From contig JAJRVA010000067.1 of assembly GCA_024277485.1 (NCBI GenBank), positions 1-5,156 on the forward strand: DNA of 5,156 bases, written 5' to 3'. The notes beneath the pieces were generated by a model. It ran no database searches. It was not told the origin of the DNA and saw nothing but the letters and a program-made list of their open reading frames with translations. This DNA comes from Deltaproteobacteria bacterium. Its GTDB lineage: Bacteria > Desulfobacterota > Desulfobulbia > Desulfobulbales > Desulfobulbaceae. Both the position numbers and the translations under genes were made by a program. This document shows, in pieces, positions 1-5,156 of the stretch (the stretch's first letter is position 1; each line of letters begins with the position of its first letter).

Positions 1-5
1 ATTAT

Positions 6-33
6 TTGACAATCGAAATCAATATATTAGAAT
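6..33 (+). promoter_or_regulatory. Predicted sigma70-type promoter of the sucrose-phosphate synthase gene
   Basis: A perfect -35 hexamer TTGACA lies at 6-11. A 16-bp AT-rich spacer follows, then a -10 hexamer TAGAAT at 28-33, which matches TATAAT at five of six positions. Transcription would start near position 40, giving a leader of about 45 nt before the ATG at 86. The surrounding DNA is distinctly AT-rich compared with the coding region. This is read directly from the sequence and matches the housekeeping consensus. Actual use is inferred, and no operator can be identified because the window starts 5 bp upstream of the -35. Confidence 0.7.
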
Positions 34-85
34 ACTGAAAGAATGCGTTGCGGCAGAAAGTCGCCCTGCTTCCGTCCCGGATACA

Positions 86-2308
86 ATGCAGAACAACAAA
101 AACGGTCTCTACATACAACTCTTCAGCCTCCACGGTCTTATCCGTGGCAACTCCCCCGAACTCGGCAGGGACGCCGATACCGGCGGCCAGGTCAAGTATG
201 TCCTGGAGCTGGCCAGGGCGCTGGGCGAGAGGGAAGATGTGGACCGGGTGGACCTTGTTACCAGGATTATTGAGGACAAGACGGTTTCTCCGGACTACAG
301 CAGGGTGATTGAGCCGCTGTCCGACAAGGCCCGCATCGTTCGTATCCAGTGCGGCGGGCGCAAGTATATCCGGAAGGAATTATTGTGGCCGCACCTGGAG
401 GAATGTATTGACAAGACCATCAGGTTCCTGAAAAAGCAGCAGCGTATCCCTGATATTTTTCACGGTCATTATGCCGACGCCGGCTATGTGGCGCTGGAGC
501 TGGCCAGGGCCTTTGGCGTCCCCTTTGTCTTTACCGGCCACTCCATGGGCCGTAACAAAAGGGAAAAGCTGCTTGGCGAGGGGCTGTCCCCTGAGCGGAT
601 CAACAGGCATTACCGCATGGATACCCGCGTTCAGGTGGAAGAGAGTATAATCGGCAAGGCTGATTTGATCATTACCTCTACCCAGCAGGAAATCGACAGG
701 CAGTACGGGCTGTATGAAAATTCCAGCAGGGCACGATTTGCGGTAATCCCCCCGGGAATCGATCTTGATCAGTTTTATCCCTATTACAACTACCAGCTTG
801 ACTCAGAGCATATCCACGAAGAGGTCAAACAGGCCAGAATGGCTCTCTTGAACGAGCTGCACCGGTTCTGGACCCATCCGGAAAAGCCGTTCATCCTGGC
901 GCTGTGCAGGCCGGATCAACGAAAAAATATAACCGGGCTGATAGAGGCATATGGCACCAGCAGGGAACTGCAGGCCATTGCGAACCTTGCCGTGTTTGCC
1001 GGTATCCGGCAGAATATTTCAGAAATGGAGGAGAATGAACGCGAGGTGCTGACCGAGATGCTTCTGCAGATGGACAGGTGTGATCTGTACGGCAAGCTGG
1101 CCATTCCCAAAAAACATGATTTTGCCACCGAAGTGCCTGAACTGTACCGGCTCTGCGCCGAGAGCAAGGGGGTCTTTGTCAACCCCGCCCTGGTGGAGCC
1201 CTTCGGCCTGACCCTGATTGAGGCATCCGCCTGCGGACTGCCGATCGTGGCGACCAATGACGGCGGCCCGGTTGATATTATCAGCAACTGCAACAACGGG
1301 ATCCTGGTTGACGCCAGGCGGCATGAAGAAATAGGCGATGCTGTCAAGTCCATCCTGATTGATGACCAGCAGTGGGATACATACTCCAACAACGGCATTA
1401 CCGGAGTGCGCAGCCATTACTCCTGGGCTTCACACTGCCATAAACTGATGGAGCAGCTGCAGGTGGTTCTTCCTGCCTTGTGGTCGGGGGGGCATGCAGG
1501 AGATAAAGGTGGCGGCAAGATTCAGGGAAGGCCGGCTTTCGGCAAACGGTTGACAGGGTGCAGCAGGCTCATGATCACGGATATCGACAACACTCTGATC
1601 GGTGACGATGAGAGCATGGAGCGGCTTTTTGAGCTGCTGGAGAAGCACCGTGAAACTATTGCCTGGGGAGTCGCCACCGGACGAAGCCTGGAATTGACCA
1701 TTGATGCGATGACTGAATTTAACACTCCTATTCCTGATATCCTTATCTGTTCAGTGGGAACCGAGATATACTACGGGCCTGATTTCAGGATGGACAAGGG
1801 GTGGCAGCGGCATATATCCCATAAGTGGAGGCCTGAACAGATAAAGTCAGCTCTGGAAAACCTGGAATTTCTGAATTTTCAGGAGGCAGAGGGACAGCGC
1901 AGCCACAAGATCAGCTACTACATGGAGGATGACCCGGACTACCTGTCAGAGGTACACAGAAAATTGCAGGATGAAAAGCTCATCTGCCAGGTGATCTATT
2001 CGCACGGGCAGTTTCTTGATATTCTCCCGCGCCGCGCTTCCAAGGGAAAGGCCATCAGGTATTTGAAATACAAGTATGAATTCCCTTCAAGCAAGGTCAT
2101 GGTTGCGGGCGATTCCGGTAATGACGAGGACATGATCAGGGGCAGCAATAACGGCCTCGTCGTCGGCAACCACAGCGAGGAACTGGAAACACTGCGGGGA
2201 AAACCGCGTGTCTTTTTCAGTGGTATGGAATATGCGGCCGGGATCATTGACGGCCTGGTGCACTACGGGTTTGTGCCGCCGCATGTGCTGGACGAAATGC
2301 GGGAATAA
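86..2308 (+). CDS. Bifunctional sucrose-phosphate synthase / sucrose-phosphate phosphatase (GT4-HAD fusion)
   Basis: This 740-residue cytosolic protein is predicted to transfer glucose from an NDP-glucose to fructose 6-phosphate, and then to dephosphorylate sucrose 6-phosphate to sucrose. Residues 1 to about 462 form a GT-B glycosyltransferase of family GT4. The N-terminus carries the SPS signature ELGRDADTGGQVKYV (25-39). HGHYADAG at 126-133, TGHSMGRNK at 150-158, RPDQRKN at 275-281 and the E-x7-E motif EPFGLTLIE (E371, E379) follow. A Gly/Lys-rich linker (about 467-490) leads to a HAD phosphatase of the sucrose-phosphatase type: DIDNT with D499 and D501, ATGRS at 530-534, SVGTEIYYG at 556-564, ASKGKA with K653, and GDSGNDED with D676 and D680. 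All four HAD motifs are present, so the phosphatase is probably active. ATG 86 is chosen because the protein aligns from its first residues with the family and no ATG, GTG or TTG lies upstream in frame. The Shine-Dalgarno is weak (GGA at 79-81, 4-nt spacing). A mannosylfructose-phosphate synthase-like specificity cannot be excluded. Confidence 0.93.
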   Translation: MQNNKNGLYIQLFSLHGLIRGNSPELGRDADTGGQVKYVLELARALGEREDVDRVDLVTRIIEDKTVSPDYSRVIEPLSDKARIVRIQCGGRKYIRKELLWPHLEECIDKTIRFLKKQQRIPDIFHGHYADAGYVALELARAFGVPFVFTGHSMGRNKREKLLGEGLSPERINRHYRMDTRVQVEESIIGKADLIITSTQQEIDRQYGLYENSSRARFAVIPPGIDLDQFYPYYNYQLDSEHIHEEVKQARMALLNELHRFWTHPEKPFILALCRPDQRKNITGLIEAYGTSRELQAIANLAVFAGIRQNISEMEENEREVLTEMLLQMDRCDLYGKLAIPKKHDFATEVPELYRLCAESKGVFVNPALVEPFGLTLIEASACGLPIVATNDGGPVDIISNCNNGILVDARRHEEIGDAVKSILIDDQQWDTYSNNGITGVRSHYSWASHCHKLMEQLQVVLPALWSGGHAGDKGGGKIQGRPAFGKRLTGCSRLMITDIDNTLIGDDESMERLFELLEKHRETIAWGVATGRSLELTIDAMTEFNTPIPDILICSVGTEIYYGPDFRMDKGWQRHISHKWRPEQIKSALENLEFLNFQEAEGQRSHKISYYMEDDPDYLSEVHRKLQDEKLICQVIYSHGQFLDILPRRASKGKAIRYLKYKYEFPSSKVMVAGDSGNDEDMIRGSNNGLVVGNHSEELETLRGKPRVFFSGMEYAAGIIDGLVHYGFVPPHVLDEMRE

Positions 2309-2335
2309 ACCGGGAATATCTCCCATCCTGCCTGC

Positions 2336-4681
2336 CTATTGTTCCGGTTTCCTGCGGTCCAACTTGTTGAGCTTCAGCAGTATGTGTTTGTTTTTCGGAT
2401 CAAGCCTGAGCGCCTGCAGGTATTCCTCCCTGGCACGGTAAGGTATTCCCTGCCTCAGGTAATAATCACCTAACTGCACCCTGAATGGAGCGTAGTCGGG
2501 AAGTAATTTTATTCCTGAACGCAGTATTTCCAGTGCCTGGGACTGTTTTTTCTGCTTCAGGTAGAGTGTGTACAGCCGGGTGAAGTATGCCGGTATTGCC
2601 GTGCCGGGATCAACATAATCCAAAGCTTTGCGGTAATATCGTTTCGCCTCATCAGGCATGCCTGCCTTTTCCAGAACGCGGCCCATCTCATGCCAGGCGG
2701 GTGCCAGTGATGGAAGGATACGCTCAATCTCCAATGAGCTGAAATTGTTGAACACTATGAAGTTCGCTATCCGGGAGGCCTTGTCAGGTCTTTTGAGAAA
2801 GGCCTGTGTCAGTATGTCAGCGGCCTTTTTGCGTTCACCGTTTCGGATGAGCCAACGGCTGTATGTCAGGTACATCTCAACAGAACGTGGTTCACGAACC
2901 GGACCAAGCGCTATTATTGCCCCTGCGGCATCTTTTTTTTCCGTTGGAAGAGACAGGCCCATCTGCTGCACATATTGACCGGACATGGGGCTGCGTCGCA
3001 CGGCCTGAGCGAACTCCTGCAGGGCCCGGGCATCTTTTTTCAGGATGAAGGATATCCGTCCCTGCTGGAACCGGTAGTCAGCTTCAAGCGGGTCCAGTCC
3101 TGCAGCATCGGTATACAGGGCATGAATTTTGCCTAACCGGGCTGCGGGTATATGTCTGTTGATAAAAAGGGACTGAACCGGCACAACGGTATGTCCGGCC
3201 AAGTAAATACCTGAATTATACCAGCTTGCAGAGATAAAGAGAGAGAGCGCAAGAAAACCGGCAATAAAAACAGGGCCCAGGCTGTTTTTTTTCAACAGGC
3301 TGGATCGTGTTTTATAGTGAATCCTGGTATGTGCGCCAGATACGGCGAGCCCGCAGACAAAGAAAATGTAGAGTCCGTTGGCACCATTATACATCTGGAA
3401 ATCGATGAAACAGTGCAGCAGGAGCGCCAGGATGGCGGTAAGCGCTCCGCTGGTCATGAGTATGGAATAGGGATCCTTCCGTTTCCGCAGAGTTCCGGCT
3501 GCATGGATGACAACGGCAGCAATGAACCAGGCTGCCAGCAGGAAACCGATCAGGCCGCCGTCGGTAAACAGTTCCAGGTAGTCGTTGTGGGCATGGTCAT
3601 AAACTGCGTCCCCGGGAACAGAGCGGAAAGCAGGATAGACGTGGATAAAGGTTCCAAAGCCGGTCCCGAAAAGGGGGAAGGAGCGGACAATACCCAGGCT
3701 GTCGCGCAGTACAGGCATCCTGCCGCCGGAATTCAGGCCCCCGTCCCCCCAGAGATGACCGAATCTTTCCATGATCGGCTGCCAGCCGAACCAGGTGACC
3801 ATGAGGATGAGTGCAACGAAGATAACAATACTCCATTGAATCCGCCGGGCCGGTGTCATCCAGGCTGAAAAAAGGGTGAAAAAGAGAAAAGCCGCGCTCA
3901 GGGTGAGTATGCCTCCCCGTGAAAGGCTGAGCAGAATGGACAGTGCCATGAGGACAACGCCGGTCCCAAGCAGAAGGTACCGGTTGGCCCCGGGCATGGT
4001 GAACAGACCAATACATTTTTCCTTGATACTTTTTCTGTACCGTACCTCGGGCCGGTAAGAGAGAAACAGGGCCGTAACCAGGGGAAAAACCATCTCCATG
4101 AATCCGGCAAAGTGATTTCTGTATACCCACGGACCCATGGGAGTTGCACTCAGACCTTGCCGAAACCAGTAAATCAGGCCGGGTGAGGTCAGTTTCTGCA
4201 GGATGGCCAGGATCGCAATGAAGATCCCAAGAGATGCGACAATACCGACTGTTTTTTTCAACCGGTCCGGCCTGCTGAGATGAAAGACCGTCAACAGGTA
4301 AAATAAAGCATAGGCGGCAAACCTGAAAAAGGAGAGAAGTGTTGACCTGGGACTCAGGGACAGGGGGATCCATTGTGTGGAACCGTCAAGCTCAAGAAGA
4401 GGTCTGTAGATTTCATATGTTGCCGGAGAGAGGATCCTGACAAGGGAGGCGGGGAGCGGCAGGATCTGCAGAAGCATCCAGTCGAGGAGGAGAAACAGGG
4501 GCAGGAAGCCTGGAACCCGGTACATTTTTTCCCGGTGAAAAAAAAGATACCCGCTCAGGAGAAGAAAGGACAGAGATGTCGCTGATTCAAGAAAGGCAAG
4601 GGACCAGTGCTCGACGGTCCCGAAGGCCAGCGGAGAAGATAGAAGGAGAAAAAGAAAGAGGTAGTACGAGATGTTCAGCAT
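2336..4681 (-). CDS. O-antigen ligase/polymerase-like (Wzy_C) membrane protein with C-terminal TPR repeats
   Basis: This 781-residue inner-membrane protein is of the Wzy_C/WaaL-like class, which transfers or polymerises undecaprenyl-linked glycans on the periplasmic face. Numbering from the ATG at 4681, about 13 hydrophobic segments fall near 5-21, 34-49, 59-74, 115-135, 144-164, 191-209, 235-254, 257-275, 283-300, 377-396, 405-426, 436-451 and 469-488. Family motifs are YRNHFAGF (187-194), SLSRGG (252-257), FGTGFGTF (338-345) and DHAHNDYLELFTDGGLIG (362-379). The last two lie in the large periplasmic loop, where the conserved His residues H363 and H365 sit. Residues about 518-778 hold roughly five degenerate TPR units (near 534-568, 601-634, 660-693, 696-730 and 731-764). 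The frame is open to a TTG at 4717 (793 aa), with another ATG at 4696. I prefer ATG 4681 because only it has a well-placed Shine-Dalgarno. The exact role (O-antigen ligase, exopolysaccharide polymerase or protein glycan transferase) cannot be read from sequence, and no other glycan genes are in view. Confidence 0.9.
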   Translation of the reverse strand: MLNISYYLFLFLLLSSPLAFGTVEHWSLAFLESATSLSFLLLSGYLFFHREKMYRVPGFLPLFLLLDWMLLQILPLPASLVRILSPATYEIYRPLLELDGSTQWIPLSLSPRSTLLSFFRFAAYALFYLLTVFHLSRPDRLKKTVGIVASLGIFIAILAILQKLTSPGLIYWFRQGLSATPMGPWVYRNHFAGFMEMVFPLVTALFLSYRPEVRYRKSIKEKCIGLFTMPGANRYLLLGTGVVLMALSILLSLSRGGILTLSAAFLFFTLFSAWMTPARRIQWSIVIFVALILMVTWFGWQPIMERFGHLWGDGGLNSGGRMPVLRDSLGIVRSFPLFGTGFGTFIHVYPAFRSVPGDAVYDHAHNDYLELFTDGGLIGFLLAAWFIAAVVIHAAGTLRKRKDPYSILMTSGALTAILALLLHCFIDFQMYNGANGLYIFFVCGLAVSGAHTRIHYKTRSSLLKKNSLGPVFIAGFLALSLFISASWYNSGIYLAGHTVVPVQSLFINRHIPAARLGKIHALYTDAAGLDPLEADYRFQQGRISFILKKDARALQEFAQAVRRSPMSGQYVQQMGLSLPTEKKDAAGAIIALGPVREPRSVEMYLTYSRWLIRNGERKKAADILTQAFLKRPDKASRIANFIVFNNFSSLEIERILPSLAPAWHEMGRVLEKAGMPDEAKRYYRKALDYVDPGTAIPAYFTRLYTLYLKQKKQSQALEILRSGIKLLPDYAPFRVQLGDYYLRQGIPYRAREEYLQALRLDPKNKHILLKLNKLDRRKPEQ

Positions 4682-4773
4682 GCCATACCTTATCATATCA
4701 ACCAATATTTTCTTCAAAAAAGCGGTTGAATATGCTTAGATGAGCAGCAACTTTTGTATACGGATTCAGGTTT
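4682..4773. promoter_or_regulatory. Divergent intergenic region between the Wzy_C-TPR and histidine phosphatase genes
   Basis: This 92-bp AT-rich gap must hold the promoters for both diverging genes, unless the leftward one starts further right. I could not find a convincing -35/-10 pair on either strand. The best pieces are TTGAAT at 4726-4731 and the palindrome GTATAC at 4756-4761 on the plus strand, and TATGAT (4692-4697) on the minus strand. All of these have poor spacing or lack a partner. No clear operator or terminator is visible. Confidence 0.4.
4688..4691 (-). promoter_or_regulatory. Ribosome binding site deciding the start of the Wzy_C-TPR gene
   Basis: On the minus strand AAGG lies 6 nt upstream of the ATG at 4681. 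Neither the in-frame ATG at 4696 nor the TTG at 4717 has a comparable purine-rich element at proper distance. This favours the 781-residue protein, whose first membrane segment then begins within a few residues of the N-terminus. The assignment is an inference from spacing only. Confidence 0.5.
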
Positions 4774-5156
4774 ATGGCTTCCCGACTGTTACTGATACGA
4801 CATGCTGAAACGGATGCAGCACAAAAAAAACTGCTGGTCGGCTCCACCGAGGTGAGTGCCGGGGAGGAAGGCCTTGAAAGGCTGGATCGTTTCAGTGAAG
4901 TGTTGGAGCCTTATGCCCTGGATGAGTGGTTCTGCAGTCCCATGAAAAGGGCATTGCAGACCACGGAGAGGATTGCGGATGTGTGTGGACTGGATCTGGA
5001 TGTCAGGGTTGATGAGCGTCTCCGTGAGATTGATTTCGGCCGCTGGGAGATGAAGAGTTTTACAGATGTTGCCCTGTCGGATCCGGACCTGGTGGAGGAC
5101 TGGACCAGGTATGACGGTTTTGTTTTTCCTGAAGGAGAGGCTGTGTCGGCTTTCCA
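4774..5156 (+). CDS. Histidine phosphatase superfamily protein (phosphoglycerate mutase-like), 3' end outside the window
   Basis: The frame is open from ATG 4774 to the window edge, giving the first 127 residues. The N-terminus LLLIRHAET (5-13) is the RHG-type motif, with H10 as the predicted phosphorylated nucleophile and R9 binding phosphate. The usual Gly after His is Ala here. GSTEVSAGEEG (23-33) matches the family's G-x-T-D-x-x-L-x-x-x-G segment. CSPMKRALQTTERI (54-67) supplies the second phosphate-binding Arg, R59. LREIDFGRWE (83-92) carries the predicted acid/base Glu, E85. PEGEAVSAF at 119-127 corresponds to the P-G-G-E-S segment before the second catalytic His, which lies beyond the edge. 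Members include cofactor-dependent phosphoglycerate mutases, alpha-ribazole phosphatase (CobC) and broad phosphatases. The FGRWE form resembles the CobC/GpmB-type branch, but the substrate is not determinable. Shine-Dalgarno candidates are weak: GGA at 4762-4764 (9-nt spacing) and AGG at 4768-4770 (3-nt spacing). The gene is divergent from the membrane protein. Confidence 0.88.
   Translation, partial: MASRLLLIRHAETDAAQKKLLVGSTEVSAGEEGLERLDRFSEVLEPYALDEWFCSPMKRALQTTERIADVCGLDLDVRVDERLREIDFGRWEMKSFTDVALSDPDLVEDWTRYDGFVFPEGEAVSAF

Noticed and set aside
43..308. Short plus-strand frames starting at ATG 43 and TTG 48, overlapping the SPS start
   Set aside because: They run out of frame through the conserved SPS N-terminus and resemble no known leader peptide. 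Arg/Pro-rich translations of this kind are typical of off-frame reading.
916..1417. Two minus-strand open frames of 160 and 132 codons opposite the glycosyltransferase domain
   Set aside because: They are antisense to the most conserved part of the SPS gene, including the E-x7-E motif. There is no recognisable domain and no upstream signals.
1486..1560. Possible frameshift or gene boundary between the glycosyltransferase and phosphatase domains
   Set aside because: The frame is continuous across the Gly/Lys-rich linker and both domains are complete, so this is a genuine fusion rather than two genes.
2312..2324. Possible terminator hairpin between the convergent genes
   Set aside because: The stem is only 4 bp with a 5-nt loop and has no run of T on either strand, too weak to call an intrinsic terminator.
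3317..3868. 183-codon open frame on the plus strand inside the membrane-protein gene
   Set aside because: It lies wholly antisense to a gene with clear family motifs. Its translation is low-complexity and shows no recognisable domain, so it is a shadow frame.
3597..4373. 258-codon open frame on the minus strand in another frame of the membrane-protein gene
   Set aside because: It overlaps the well-supported Wzy_C core. Its translation has no motifs or membrane segments, only the scrambled composition expected of an off-frame reading.
1..5156. CRISPR array, tRNA, IS element, direct repeats or a defence system
   Set aside because: No spaced repeats, tRNA-like cloverleaf, transposase or terminal inverted repeats were seen on reading both strands. 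All long frames are explained by three ordinary genes.

Overview
The window looks like an ordinary chromosomal stretch from a Gram-negative bacterium of moderate GC content. My best guess is a Desulfobacterota (former deltaproteobacterial) lineage. That guess rests only on the style of the proteins: a fused sucrose-phosphate synthase/phosphatase, and a Wzy_C-type membrane protein with a TPR tail. No rRNA, tRNA, CRISPR array, insertion sequence or phage gene is visible.

Layout: positions 1-85 hold a near-consensus sigma70-type promoter and a short leader. Positions 86-2308 (+) encode a 740-residue two-domain sucrose-phosphate synthase: an N-terminal GT4 glycosyltransferase fused to a C-terminal HAD sucrose-phosphate phosphatase whose catalytic motifs all appear intact. 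After only 27 bp comes a convergent gene on the minus strand (2336 to about 4681). It encodes a large polytopic O-antigen ligase/polymerase-like protein with about 13 membrane segments and a C-terminal TPR region. A 92-bp divergent intergenic region then leads to a plus-strand gene of the histidine phosphatase (phosphoglycerate mutase-like) superfamily, which starts at 4774 and is cut by the window's right edge.

The first gene should convert UDP-glucose (or another NDP-glucose) and fructose 6-phosphate to sucrose 6-phosphate, and then probably hydrolyse that to sucrose, a compatible solute or carbon store. The second is an envelope protein that probably joins or transfers lipid-linked glycans at the inner membrane. 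The third is a small soluble phosphatase or mutase of undetermined substrate. The three genes are on alternating strands and are not an operon. I see no compelling evidence that they form one system, and I did not find a novel defence or mobile system here. The most noteworthy points are the intact two-step sucrose enzyme, its strong promoter, and the mis-callable start of the membrane protein.
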